In this document: positions 15,037-23,729 of the stretch, in pieces
Layout of the letters: the number at the start of each line of letters is the position of its first letter
Position numbering within the stretch: position 1 is the stretch's first letter
Assembly: GCA_023393115.1 (NCBI GenBank)
Contig: JAEWMS010000025.1
Location: 1-64,000, forward strand
Source: Bacillota bacterium
GTDB taxonomy: Bacteria; Bacillota; Clostridia; Acetivibrionales; DSM-1351
Direction of reading: 5' to 3'
Length of the DNA: 64,000 nucleotides
Position numbers and translations under genes: made by a program
Notes under the pieces: model-generated
Database searches by the model: none
Seen by the model: the letters and a program-made list of their open reading frames with translations, nothing else
Told to the model about the DNA's origin: nothing

Positions 15037-15927
15037 ATGAGACATTTGGAAAATGCTTTTAAGTTTACATTCAAGAACTTTCTGTTAACTCTCCCTTTTC
15101 TTATTTCGGTGGCAATACCTGCTATAATCACAGGAGTTGGCAGTTTGGGACTTGTGGCAAACAGCACTGTATTTCTTAATGATTTTCAGAGATTGATGGA
15201 AGACTTTACTTACGGCAGCAGAAATTTTGATTATAGCAGATTATTTGAAACCTTAAATCTGGGACCCTTTATAGCCAGTCTGGCAATATCGGGCTTGATT
15301 TCTCTTGTATTAACTATAATCATAAAGTCAGCGACCTATGGACTAATCAATTTGCATTATGAAACCGGAAATGCAAAACTAAGTGATATATCCGGGTGCA
15401 TGTCAAAGTACATAGGTAGATTTATTCTATATGGTTTACTCTATGCTGCAATTAACATAGGTCTTGTTATAGTATTTTTTATCCTCATGTTTATTGCAGG
15501 TATTGTTTCAGCTGCATCAACAGCACTTGGAGTTATACTCATAATTATTTTTGTACTTGGATTTATTGTCGGTTTGATTGCCTTAACGATTTACATGAAA
15601 TTATGGTTCCCAGCGGTGTGCGTTGAGGATAGTGATATTGTCCAAGGTTTGAAGAATTCTTTCAGAACAGTTAAAGGCAGCTTTTGGCCTATTTTGGGTA
15701 TTACAATTCTTGTTACACTTTGCGGAAGTATTGCCAGTGCAATCATCGGCGGTATTCTGAGTTGGGTTCCAATTTTAGGAAACATGGTTGGTCCTGTTAT
15801 TGTAGGTCTGGCAGATTTCATTCTTATAGTATACTATTTCGATATATACCGTGAGAAAACCGGAAGATTCAATTTCTCAGAGCCTCCACAACAGTTTAAC
15901 GGCTTCCAGGATGGCAGTGTACAGTAA
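15037..15927 (+). CDS. Six-pass membrane protein of unknown function
   Basis: A 296-aa hydrophobic protein with about six transmembrane segments (near residues 20-40, 78-98, 128-150, 155-182, 215-240, 244-268). Many Gly and Ile residues give it the look of DUF4013-type integral membrane proteins, but I cannot place it with confidence. There is no signal peptide or soluble domain. GGAGG precedes the ATG. It is the last gene before a strong terminator, hence probably the second gene of a transcript starting at 14083. Confidence 0.65.
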   Translation: MRHLENAFKFTFKNFLLTLPFLISVAIPAIITGVGSLGLVANSTVFLNDFQRLMEDFTYGSRNFDYSRLFETLNLGPFIASLAISGLISLVLTIIIKSATYGLINLHYETGNAKLSDISGCMSKYIGRFILYGLLYAAINIGLVIVFFILMFIAGIVSAASTALGVILIIIFVLGFIVGLIALTIYMKLWFPAVCVEDSDIVQGLKNSFRTVKGSFWPILGITILVTLCGSIASAIIGGILSWVPILGNMVGPVIVGLADFILIVYYFDIYREKTGRFNFSEPPQQFNGFQDGSVQ

Positions 15928-15967
15928 AAGTAAGAAATCTTAATTTTTAGCACATAATGTATTATGA

Positions 15968-16006
15968 AAACCCTGCTCCACCCGGGAAGTGGAGCAGGGT
16001 TTTTTT
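15968..16006 (+). terminator. Strong rho-independent terminator
   Basis: The 14-bp stem AAACCCTGCTCCAC (15968-15981) with GTGGAGCAGGGTTT (15989-16002) is followed by T residues. It insulates the heat-shock operon. Confidence 0.92.
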
Positions 16007-16062
16007 GCGTTTCACATTTTACCTTGCCTAAAAATATATGGTAGAATTTTAAGTAAAAATAC

Positions 16063-16091
16063 TTGACAAACAAAAATGCTAATGTTATTTT
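16063..16091 (+). promoter_or_regulatory. Promoter of the hrcA operon
   Basis: TTGACA (16063-16068) and TATTTT (16086-16091) are spaced by 17 bp. The predicted transcription start falls within or next to the CIRCE operator. Confidence 0.75.
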
Positions 16092-16098
16092 GTATATG

Positions 16099-16125
16099 TT
16101 AGCACTCAACGTTTAAGAGTGCTAA
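16099..16125 (+). promoter_or_regulatory. CIRCE operator (HrcA binding site)
   Basis: TTAGCACTC (16099-16107), nine bases, then GAGTGCTAA (16117-16125): a perfect CIRCE inverted repeat. HrcA, encoded just downstream, represses from this site and releases on heat shock. Confidence 0.97.
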
Positions 16126-16192
16126 CAACAAAGTTGAGATATTTGATCAGGGAAATTATTTCCCGATGTGATGTTGGAAGCGGAGGTAAAGC

Positions 16193-17236
16193 ATGCTACT
16201 TGATGATAGAAAGCTCAGAATACTTCAAGCAATTATAGATGACTATATAAATACAGCTGAACCTGTTGGTTCCAGAACTATTGCAAAAAAGCATGAATTG
16301 GGCCTCAGTTCAGCAACCATTAGAAATGAAATGGCCGATCTTGAAGAGATGGGCTTTTTGGAGCAGCCTCATACTTCTGCCGGAAGAGTACCGTCAGATA
16401 AAGGCTACAGACTATATGTAGATCAGCTTATGAAAATAAACGATCTTTCAGAAAATGATATAGAAAATATGAGAAAGGCTATGGATATCAGAATAAATGA
16501 ATTGAGTCAAATCATTAGAAATGCTTCTGTGGTTATGTCTCAGGTTACCAAGTATACTTCCATGGCAGTTACACCTCAGATAAAGAGAAGTGTATTAAAA
16601 GCAGTTCAGGTTGTTCCAATTGAACCGGGTAAAGCACTGGTGATTGTTGTTACAGACTCAAATATAGTCCGTAATAATCTTATCAGGATTCCGGATAAAG
16701 TAACACCTGATTTTTTGATACAGGTATCCAACATGCTTAACGATAAGCTTAAGGGATATACACTTGAAATGTTAAAAAACAATTTTTTAAGTGGTGGAGC
16801 AGAACAGCTTACATCTTTGCCCTATGACCTCATGAGACCGATTCTGGATGGGATAGAAGATTTAATTAAACTAATTGACCAGCCTGAGATTTATCTTGAG
16901 GGTACTACAAACATATTGAATTTCCCCGAATTCAAAGAGGTTCAGAAAGCCAAGGAATTCTTAAGTCTCCTGGATGAAAAGAAACTCATGTCTGAGATGC
17001 TAAATGCGAATTCAGGTAAAAATGAAATAATAATTCAGATTGGAAATGAGAATGTTATACAAGGGATAAAGGATTGCAGCCTTGTAACAGCTTCGTACAG
17101 TATAGACGACCAAGTAATTGGAGCCATAGGTATTATTGGACCTACCAGAATGGAATATTCAAAGGTGGTTTCATCTTTGAATTATATAAGGAATAAAATT
17201 AATCAGGAGATATTAAAACTTCTGGGTGATGGATAG
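16193..17236 (+). CDS. hrcA: Heat-inducible transcription repressor HrcA
   Basis: A 347-aa repressor of class I heat-shock genes. The N-terminus is a winged-helix domain (L-D-D-R-K-L-R-I-L-Q-A-I at the start, T-I-R-N-E-M-A-D-L-E near residue 43, P-H-T-S-A-G-R-V-P-S near 60, all hallmark HrcA motifs). The remainder is the dimerization/GAF-like region, with I-G-I-I-G-P-T-R near 313. GGAGG precedes the ATG. It lies directly behind its own CIRCE operator and is followed by grpE after 30 bases, so the operon is autoregulated. Confidence 0.96.
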   Translation: MLLDDRKLRILQAIIDDYINTAEPVGSRTIAKKHELGLSSATIRNEMADLEEMGFLEQPHTSAGRVPSDKGYRLYVDQLMKINDLSENDIENMRKAMDIRINELSQIIRNASVVMSQVTKYTSMAVTPQIKRSVLKAVQVVPIEPGKALVIVVTDSNIVRNNLIRIPDKVTPDFLIQVSNMLNDKLKGYTLEMLKNNFLSGGAEQLTSLPYDLMRPILDGIEDLIKLIDQPEIYLEGTTNILNFPEFKEVQKAKEFLSLLDEKKLMSEMLNANSGKNEIIIQIGNENVIQGIKDCSLVTASYSIDDQVIGAIGIIGPTRMEYSKVVSSLNYIRNKINQEILKLLGDG

Positions 17237-17266
17237 CAATAATTTTAAGGAGGTAATTTATTAATA

Positions 17267-17860
17267 ATGAAAAAAGACAAAGATATTAAAGAAGCCAAAG
17301 ACGAAGTAAACTTAAATGAAGAAAGCGAAATCACAGCAGATAGCGAAACTACAGCAGAAGGAAAGGGTGATACCGAAGCCAGGAATCAGTCTGACAGCCA
17401 AATTGAGGAACTGAAAGCAAAGCTTGAGGAAAAGACCCGTCAGTGTGAAGAATACATTAATGCTGTTCAGCGTAATGCTGCTGAGTTTGATAATTATAAA
17501 AAGCGTACAGTCAAGGAAAAAGAATCTTTGAGACTTGATGCCGCAATTGATACTGTAAAGGCATTTCTCCCGGTGGTTGACAATCTTGAAAGAGCTTTAA
17601 AAGCTGCTGAGGAGATGGAGGGAAATCCTCTTAAGGATGGCGTAGAACTTGTAATGAGGCAGCTAAAGGAATGCCTTGACAATATGGGAGTTGAGGCTAT
17701 AGCAGCTGTCAATAATACCTTTGATCCTGAGTTGCATAATGCAGTAATGCATATAGACGATGATAAATATGGTGATAACGTTATTGTTGAAGAGTTTCAA
17801 AAAGGTTATGTTATGAAAGGTAAAGTAGTAAGACACAGTATGGTTTCAGTTGCAAATTAA
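17267..17860 (+). CDS. grpE: Nucleotide exchange factor GrpE
   Basis: A 197-aa cochaperone that releases ADP from DnaK. An acidic, disordered N-terminal tail (residues 1-45) leads into a long coiled coil (about 45-110, with A-E-F-D-N-Y-K-K-R-T near 80), then the beta-domain with V-D-N-L-E-R-A-L and the C-terminal E-E-F-Q-K-G-Y family signature. AAGGAGG lies about ten bases before the ATG. It is in the order hrcA-grpE-dnaK, with 110 AT-rich bases before dnaK. Confidence 0.96.
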   Translation: MKKDKDIKEAKDEVNLNEESEITADSETTAEGKGDTEARNQSDSQIEELKAKLEEKTRQCEEYINAVQRNAAEFDNYKKRTVKEKESLRLDAAIDTVKAFLPVVDNLERALKAAEEMEGNPLKDGVELVMRQLKECLDNMGVEAIAAVNNTFDPELHNAVMHIDDDKYGDNVIVEEFQKGYVMKGKVVRHSMVSVAN

Positions 17861-17970
17861 TTTCTTTAATTAAATCAATTAATAGTTTATAAGTTAAATC
17901 TTATTAAAATAAAATTTAACATTAATTAATAACGATTATTCATTTTGAAAAACATAAGGAGGCTTTTAAT

Positions 17971-19824
17971 ATGGCAAAAGTAATTGGTATAGATTTAGGT
18001 ACCACAAATTCATGTGTAGCAGTTATGGAAGGTGGCGAACCAGTGGTTATCGCTAACCCTGAAGGTAACAGAACTACTCCTTCAGTTGTTGCTTTTTCGA
18101 AGACCGGTGAGCGTATGATCGGACAGGTTGCTAAAAGACAGTCAATTACAAATCCTGAAAGAACTATTATATCTATAAAAAGAGATATGGGTACTGATAG
18201 AAAGGTTCCTATAGATGATAAAAAATATTCACCTCAGGAACTATCAGCAATGATTCTTCAAAAGCTGAAGTCAGATGCTGAAGCATACCTTGGTGAGACT
18301 ATTACTCAGGCTGTTATTACAGTTCCTGCTTATTTCAGTGATGCTCAGAGACAGGCAACAAAGGACGCTGGTAAGATTGCAGGCTTGGAAGTACTTAGAA
18401 TAATAAATGAACCTACTGCTGCTGCTCTTGCTTATGGGCTTGATAAGGAGCACGACCAGAAAATAATGGTATATGATCTTGGTGGAGGAACCTTTGACGT
18501 TTCCATCCTTGAAATAGGCGATGGCGTATTTGAAGTTCTGGCAACTAACGGTAATAACAGACTTGGTGGAGATGATTTCGACCAGAGAGTTATAGATTTC
18601 CTTGCTGACGAATTCAAGAGAGAAAACGGTATTGACTTAAGAGGCGACAAAATGGCAATGCAGAGATTGAAGGAAGCAGCTGAAAAAGCTAAAATTGAGC
18701 TTTCAGGTGTTACTACTTCAAATATCAACCTGCCATTTATAACAGCTGATGCATCAGGACCAAAGCATCTTGATGTTACACTTACAAGAGCAAAATTTGA
18801 CGAAATAACAGCCGACTTGGTTGAAAAGACTATGGTTCCAACTAGACAGGCTATGCAGGATGCAGGACTTTCTCCTGATAAAATAGACAAAATATTATTG
18901 GTGGGTGGTTCTACAAGAATACCTGCTGTTCAGGAAGCAGTTAAAAAGTTTCTTGGAAAAGAACCATTCAAAGGTATAAATCCTGATGAATGTGTTGCAG
19001 TTGGTGCAGCTATACAGGCCGGAGTACTTACCGGTGATGTAACAGGTCTTCTTCTCCTTGATGTTACTCCTTTATCACTGGGACTTGAAACACTTGGCGG
19101 TGTATTTACAAAGTTAATTGAAAGAAACACAACTATTCCAACCAAAAAGAGTCAGATATTCTCAACAGCCGCTGATGGACAGACAAGTGTTGAAATTCAT
19201 GTCCTCCAGGGAGAAAGAGAAATGGCTCAGTACAACAAGACCCTTGGAAGATTCCAGCTCACTGGTATTCCTTCAGCACCAAGAGGAGTTCCGCAGATAG
19301 AAGTTACATTTGATATAGATGCAAACGGTATTGTGCACGTATCGGCTAAGGATCTTGGCACAGGTAATGAACAGAAGATCACAATTACAGCTTCAACAAA
19401 CCTCTCTGATTCAGATATTGATAAGGCTGTTAAGGAAGCTGAACAATTCGCAGCAGAAGATAAGAAGCGTAAAGAAGAAATAGATGTTAGAAATAATGCT
19501 GATTCATTGGTATATCAATCTGAAAAGTCTTTAAAGGATCTTGGTGACAAGGTTTCTGACGAGGATAAAGCAAAGATTGAAGCTGGAGTCAATAAAGTAA
19601 AGGATGCCCTTAAGGGTACTGATACAGAAGCTATAAAGAAAGCTACAGAAGAGCTTCAGCAGGCATTCTATGATGTATCTGCAAAAATATATCAGCAGGC
19701 AGGAGGAGCTCCGGGAGCTGATCAAAATGCAGCAGGTTTCGGCGGACAACAAGGTTCTGCTAATGCAGGCAATGATGATAATGTTGTCGATGCTGATTAC
19801 AAAGTTGTTGACGATGACAAATAA
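17971..19824 (+). CDS. dnaK: Molecular chaperone DnaK (Hsp70)
   Basis: A 617-aa ATP-dependent chaperone. The nucleotide-binding domain shows I-G-I-D-L-G-T-T-N-S-C-V at residue 4, N-E-P-T-A-A-A-L-A-Y near 147 and D-L-G-G-G-T-F-D-V-S near 170; the substrate-binding domain and helical lid follow from about residue 365. The tail is Gly/Asn/Ala-rich and ends in V-D-A-D-Y-K-V-V-D-D, the usual acidic end. AAGGAGG precedes the ATG. A terminator after the gene (19904) separates it from dnaJ, so dnaJ probably has additional control. Confidence 0.98.
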   Translation: MAKVIGIDLGTTNSCVAVMEGGEPVVIANPEGNRTTPSVVAFSKTGERMIGQVAKRQSITNPERTIISIKRDMGTDRKVPIDDKKYSPQELSAMILQKLKSDAEAYLGETITQAVITVPAYFSDAQRQATKDAGKIAGLEVLRIINEPTAAALAYGLDKEHDQKIMVYDLGGGTFDVSILEIGDGVFEVLATNGNNRLGGDDFDQRVIDFLADEFKRENGIDLRGDKMAMQRLKEAAEKAKIELSGVTTSNINLPFITADASGPKHLDVTLTRAKFDEITADLVEKTMVPTRQAMQDAGLSPDKIDKILLVGGSTRIPAVQEAVKKFLGKEPFKGINPDECVAVGAAIQAGVLTGDVTGLLLLDVTPLSLGLETLGGVFTKLIERNTTIPTKKSQIFSTAADGQTSVEIHVLQGEREMAQYNKTLGRFQLTGIPSAPRGVPQIEVTFDIDANGIVHVSAKDLGTGNEQKITITASTNLSDSDIDKAVKEAEQFAAEDKKRKEEIDVRNNADSLVYQSEKSLKDLGDKVSDEDKAKIEAGVNKVKDALKGTDTEAIKKATEELQQAFYDVSAKIYQQAGGAPGADQNAAGFGGQQGSANAGNDDNVVDADYKVVDDDK

Positions 19825-19903
19825 ATATTATATTATCAGTGGAGTGTTACGCTTCTCTGATAATATGAGTTAGTAATGACTGAACGGTTTGATCATTACT
19901 TAG

Positions 19904-19937
19904 GGGGCTTTAAAGCTAAGTATTTAAAGCCCCTTTT
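19904..19937 (+). terminator. Terminator between dnaK and dnaJ
   Basis: GGGGCTTTAAA (19904-19914) pairs with TTTAAAGCCCC (19923-19933), an 11-bp stem followed by TTTT. The short T-run suggests partial termination. Confidence 0.8.
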
Positions 19938-19971
19938 AAATGAAATTATTAATCAGTATTCCGAAAGTCAG

Positions 19972-20032
19972 TACCTTCGTGAAACCAGTTTTTTGCGAAG
20001 GTATAGCAATGTTCAGATAAATATACTGGTTT
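19972..20032 (+). promoter_or_regulatory. Candidate H-type pseudoknot in the dnaJ leader
   Basis: TACCTTCG (19972-19979) pairs with CGAAGGTA (19996-20003). The loop of that hairpin holds AAACCAGT (19982-19989), which is exactly complementary to ACTGGTTT (20025-20032) downstream. Two interleaved 8-bp stems fit a pseudoknot, or a switch between two folds, in the 289-base gap before dnaJ. Confidence 0.5.
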
Positions 20033-20113
20033 TGGAGTTACAATATATTCTTTAGAGTAAATGTTTGATCTAAAGCTGACGCATAAACAGCTTGAGACAG
20101 GAGTTGAAATCGG

Positions 20114-21256
20114 ATGTCAGAAAAAAGAGATTATTATGAGGTGTTAGGGGTTCAAAAAGGTGCCTCTGATGCCGAACTAAAAAAAGCATACAGAAATTTA
20201 GCGAAGAAATATCACCCCGACGTTAATCCGGGAAATAAGGAAGCTGAAGCAAAGTTCAAGGAAGCTAATGAAGCATATGAGGTATTAAGTGATCCTCAAA
20301 AGAGAAGCAGATATGACCAGTTCGGCCATGCCGGAACAGATCCTAACGGCTTCGGCGGTGGTGCCGGCGGCTTCTCAGACTTTGACTTTGGTGGTATAGG
20401 AGATATCTTTGAAACCTTCTTTGGAGGTTCAGGCTTTGGCGGAGGTAGATCCCGCTCCAGGAGAGGCCCTCAGAAGGGTGCCGACATAAAATATTCCATG
20501 GAGATTTCTTTTGAGGAAGCCGCCTTTGGGGTTGAGCGTGAAATAAACGTAAGCAGGATGGAAGTCTGCTCAAAATGTACCGGAACAGGAGCAAAACCGG
20601 GTACAAATGCAAGTACCTGTCAGCACTGTAATGGTACTGGTCAGGTTCAGATCAAGCAGAATACACCCTTCGGACAATTTATTAATACCAAGACCTGCGA
20701 TGTATGTAAGGGAGAAGGAAAAATTATTTCCGACCCCTGTCCTGCATGTAATGGAAAGGGTAAACTTAGAAATAATGTTAAACTAAAAATAAATGTACCG
20801 GCCGGAATTGATGATGGACAGACCATTTCCCTTCGTGGAGAAGGAGATCCGGGTTCAAAGGGAGGACCGAATGGTGATTTGTTCCTCAATATAAGAGTCA
20901 AGCCTCATCCACTATTCAAACGTCAGGGCAACGATGTGGTGTGCGAGGTCCCCATAACCTTTACACAGGCCGCTTTGGGTGCTGAACTTGAAGTGCCTAC
21001 ACTTGACGGAAAGGTAAAATATACAGTACCTGAAGGAACTCAAACCGATTCTGTTTTCAGACTTAAAGGAAAGGGTATACCGTTCCTGAGGGGCAATGGT
21101 CGTGGAGATCAATATGTAAAAGTAAATATTGATGTTCCGAAGAAACTGAATGAAAAGCAGAAAGCTTTACTCAAAGAGTTTGCCGAGCTTAGCGGTGATG
21201 AGGTTCACGAGCAGAGAAAGGGCTTCTTTGATAAAATGAAGGATGCTTTCAAATAG
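20114..21256 (+). CDS. dnaJ: Chaperone protein DnaJ (Hsp40)
   Basis: A 380-aa cochaperone that delivers substrates to DnaK and stimulates its ATPase. The J-domain (residues 5-70) has H-P-D near residue 35; a Gly/Phe-rich linker spans about 75-125; four zinc-binding repeats follow (C-S-K-C-T-G-T-G, C-Q-H-C-N-G-T-G, C-D-V-C-K-G-E-G, C-P-A-C-N-G-K-G), then two beta-sandwich C-terminal domains. GGAG lies at a rather long spacing from the ATG. It is separated from dnaK by a terminator and a structured leader, and from prmA by heptad repeats. Confidence 0.97.
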   Translation: MSEKRDYYEVLGVQKGASDAELKKAYRNLAKKYHPDVNPGNKEAEAKFKEANEAYEVLSDPQKRSRYDQFGHAGTDPNGFGGGAGGFSDFDFGGIGDIFETFFGGSGFGGGRSRSRRGPQKGADIKYSMEISFEEAAFGVEREINVSRMEVCSKCTGTGAKPGTNASTCQHCNGTGQVQIKQNTPFGQFINTKTCDVCKGEGKIISDPCPACNGKGKLRNNVKLKINVPAGIDDGQTISLRGEGDPGSKGGPNGDLFLNIRVKPHPLFKRQGNDVVCEVPITFTQAALGAELEVPTLDGKVKYTVPEGTQTDSVFRLKGKGIPFLRGNGRGDQYVKVNIDVPKKLNEKQKALLKEFAELSGDEVHEQRKGFFDKMKDAFK

Positions 21257-21325
21257 AAGTAAGAGGTAGGAAGTAAGAAGTTAGAAGTTAGAGGTAGAAA
21301 GTAAGAAGTAAGAGGTAAGAGGTTG
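21256..21325 (+). repeat. Ten tandem heptanucleotide repeats (GARGTWR) after dnaJ
   Basis: Beginning at the last base of the dnaJ stop codon, ten 7-base units run in perfect phase: GAAGTAA, GAGGTAG, GAAGTAA, GAAGTTA, GAAGTTA, GAGGTAG, AAAGTAA, GAAGTAA, GAGGTAA, GAGGTTG. Degenerate purine-rich copies continue to about 21370. The array fills the dnaJ-prmA spacer and codes for nothing visible. Confidence 0.85.
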
Positions 21326-21385
21326 GAAGAAATCGAATGAATAGTGAAGAAGTGAACGGTGAAGAGTTAACAGGAGGAAACATTA

Positions 21386-22336
21386 ATGAAGTGGTATGAG
21401 ATACGGATTAACACGACTGATGAGGCCAGCGATGCAGTCTCGGATATGCTGACTACAATGGGGGCCGGAGGAGTGGCTATACAGGATCCGTTTGATATAC
21501 GAAAGGAAATACAAAAACCAAACACTCTGGATTATGCCGATGATGAATTTCTAGAGGCTCTGGGTGAAGATGTAATAATAAAGGCATATTTTCAAAACGG
21601 TTTAAGTATAGATGACCTCCTGAAACAAATAAACGACGGTCTGAGAAATATTTCCCAGTTTCTTGATGTAGGAAAAGGCTTGGAGGGTTACGGAGAAGTT
21701 GATGATGAAGACTGGTCAACAGCCTGGAAAAAGTATTATAAGCCCTTTAAACTTACCGATAGAATTGTCATAAAGCCAACTTGGGAAGAATATTCGGCTG
21801 ATAAAAACGACATAATTGTTGAAATGGATCCGGGGATGGCTTTTGGAACTGGAACTCACGAAACGACGCAAATGTGCTCCATATTTTTGGATAAGTATAT
21901 GAAAAATGACAGTGAAGTGCTTGATATTGGCTGCGGAACGGGCATTTTATCAATTATAGCTTCGAAACTGGGAGCTAAAAAGGTTAAGGCTATAGATATA
22001 GACGAGGTTGCAGTAAAGGTAGCCAGAGAAAATATTGAAATTAACGGCGAATCCTCAAAAATCGAGGCTTTTCAGGGTATATTGTCAGACTTAAATGCAG
22101 AAGACCAAAAATTTGATATAATTGTTGCCAATATCATAGCTAATGTAATTATTGACTTGTCCTCGCATATACCTTATTATTTAAAAAAGAACTCTTTATT
22201 TATTACTTCAGGAATAATTAAAGAGAGGAAACAGGATGTCATGGATGCTTGTTCGAAAAGCGGAATGTCCTGTATCGATACACTTGAAATGGGTGAATGG
22301 GTGGCAATGGTGTTCAAATGTCCAGATACTTTATAG
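21386..22336 (+). CDS. prmA: Ribosomal protein L11 methyltransferase PrmA
   Basis: A 316-aa SAM-dependent enzyme that methylates ribosomal protein L11. The N-terminal substrate-recognition domain begins M-K-W-Y-E-I; the Rossmann domain shows D-P-G-M-A-F-G-T-G-T-H-E-T-T near residue 148, L-D-I-G-C-G-T-G near 178 and V-A-N-I-I-A-N-V near 246. GGAGG lies nine bases before the ATG. Its 3' end overlaps the rsmE start by 19 bases, and prmA-rsmE after dnaJ is the usual order in Clostridia, so the genes are probably cotranscribed. Confidence 0.95.
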   Translation: MKWYEIRINTTDEASDAVSDMLTTMGAGGVAIQDPFDIRKEIQKPNTLDYADDEFLEALGEDVIIKAYFQNGLSIDDLLKQINDGLRNISQFLDVGKGLEGYGEVDDEDWSTAWKKYYKPFKLTDRIVIKPTWEEYSADKNDIIVEMDPGMAFGTGTHETTQMCSIFLDKYMKNDSEVLDIGCGTGILSIIASKLGAKKVKAIDIDEVAVKVARENIEINGESSKIEAFQGILSDLNAEDQKFDIIVANIIANVIIDLSSHIPYYLKKNSLFITSGIIKERKQDVMDACSKSGMSCIDTLEMGEWVAMVFKCPDTL

Positions 22337-23070
22337 ACAGCAATCAGATATTGAACAATTCAATAAGCATTGTTGGGGAGGATTACCAACATCTCAAAAA
22401 GGTTTTGCGTGCAGTAAAAGGAGACACAATTACAGTTTGCTGCGATGGCTTTGATTACACCGCTGTTATTAAAGAGATTGGTAATAACTATATACTTTCG
22501 GATACAATTGAAAAGGTAGAAAACAAAACTGAGCCAGCCTTAAAAGTGACACTTTTTCAAGGATTGCCAAAAGCAGACAAGATGGAACTAATAGTCCAAA
22601 AATGTATCGAGCTTGGAGTGGCAGAAATTGTACCTGTAATGACAGAACGCAGTATAGTTAAGATAAATACCGTGAAAGATGCAGATGCCAAGGTTTCCAG
22701 ATGGCAGAAAATTGCTTTGGAAGCTGCTAAACAGTGCAACAGAGGAATCATTCCTGTAGTGGCAAAGCCGGTTAGGTTTCCGGAGGCTGTTCAGATGTCT
22801 GCCCATAAGGATTTATCCATTATCCCTTATGAAAAGGAAAGTGCCACAGGTTTCAGGGGTATAGCATCTAAGTGTGAAAATGTCAAAAGTGCTGCGATTT
22901 TTATCGGTCCAGAGGGTGGTTTTACTGAGCAGGAGGTTGAACTTGCGAATGCCAGGGGGATCAAGAAGATAACTCTTGGGCCAAGAATTCTGCGTACAGA
23001 GACTGCAGGAATGGTTGCTTTATCACTAATGATGTACGAATTGGGAGATGTATCTAATGGAAGAACTTAA
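22318..23070 (+). CDS. rsmE: 16S rRNA (uracil-1498-N3)-methyltransferase RsmE
   Basis: A 250-aa SPOUT-class methyltransferase for U1498 of 16S rRNA. The N-terminal PUA-like part begins M-S-R-Y-F-I-D; the SPOUT knot is marked by I-G-P-E-G-G-F-T near residue 195 and L-G-P-R-I-L-R-T-E-T-A near 218. The frame also opens at 22297, but homology begins at the ATG at 22318, inside the end of prmA. The overlap suggests translational coupling. The stop codon likewise overlaps the start of the CheY-like gene. Confidence 0.94.
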   Translation: MSRYFIDSNQILNNSISIVGEDYQHLKKVLRAVKGDTITVCCDGFDYTAVIKEIGNNYILSDTIEKVENKTEPALKVTLFQGLPKADKMELIVQKCIELGVAEIVPVMTERSIVKINTVKDADAKVSRWQKIALEAAKQCNRGIIPVVAKPVRFPEAVQMSAHKDLSIIPYEKESATGFRGIASKCENVKSAAIFIGPEGGFTEQEVELANARGIKKITLGPRILRTETAGMVALSLMMYELGDVSNGRT

Positions 23071-23431
23071 ATTTGTAGTTGTTGATGATGCTGTATTTAT
23101 GAGAACTCTGATTAAAAGAATGATTGAAGAAAATACAAATTATGTTGTAGTTGGGGAAGGTTCCAACGGGCATGAAGCCATTTCACAGGCTCAAAAACTA
23201 TTACCTGATATCATGACATTGGATATAACAATGCCTGAAATGGATGGACTCATGGCAATCAAGGAAATTTTATCTGTTTCACCCAGTACAAAAATAATAA
23301 TGGTATCGGCAATGGGACAGCAATCAATGGTTATAGATGCAATAAAAATGGGGGCCAAGGATTTTATTGTCAAGCCCTTTGATAAAACGCGTGTTCAGCA
23401 GGCTATAGAAAATGTACTAAATATGAAATAG
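23057..23431 (+). CDS. CheY-like single-domain response regulator
   Basis: A 124-aa receiver domain without an output domain. Acidic pocket residues appear as V-V-V-D-D-A near residue 8, the phosphoacceptor Asp in T-L-D-I-T-M-P-E-M-D-G near 57, Ser in M-V-S-A-M-G near 87 and Lys in V-K-P-F near 109. The frame begins at 23048, but GGGAG (23043-23047) suits the ATG at 23057. It overlaps rsmE, so it belongs to the dnaJ-prmA-rsmE transcript. Without chemotaxis genes nearby, the partner kinase and target are unknown. Confidence 0.88.
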   Translation: MEELKFVVVDDAVFMRTLIKRMIEENTNYVVVGEGSNGHEAISQAQKLLPDIMTLDITMPEMDGLMAIKEILSVSPSTKIIMVSAMGQQSMVIDAIKMGAKDFIVKPFDKTRVQQAIENVLNMK

Positions 23432-23458
23432 CATAAATGTATATAGATGGCAAAATAT

Positions 23459-23483
23459 AATGAGGGGAGACCCTCATTTTTTA
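23459..23483 (+). terminator. Rho-independent terminator after the CheY-like gene
   Basis: AATGAGGG (23459-23466), loop GAGA, CCCTCATT (23471-23478), then a T-run. It closes the prmA-rsmE-CheY transcript. Bases 23484-23677 are AT-rich with no gene. Confidence 0.9.
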
Positions 23484-23677
23484 TTGTGTATTCATATATT
23501 TATTTTAGATTTATAGATAACAATGTTCTTATTAAGTTTTTATGAAATTAAAAAAGCATTAATTAATACTAATCGGGTAATAATTTAAAGTAATAGCTAA
23601 ATATCAGAAGTAAATGGAAGAAAAATTGATAAAAAATAAGAAAAGTAGCAAATAATTCTTTAATTAATATTAATTTG

Positions 23678-23686
23678 TGTTATAAT
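23678..23686 (+). promoter_or_regulatory. Extended -10 promoter for yicC
   Basis: TGT-TATAAT (23678-23686) is an extended -10 element without a good -35 box. It predicts a leader of about 205 bases before yicC. Confidence 0.65.
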
Positions 23687-23729
23687 ACTAGTGAAAATTT
23701 GTGTTAGCAACAATTGGACTGCTCAAAAG

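Noticed and set aside
21256..21370. The GAG/TAG-rich array after dnaJ as a second TRAP site
   Set aside because: The unit is seven bases, so triplets are not spaced by 2-3 bases; it is a heptad repeat and not a phased (G/T)AG run.
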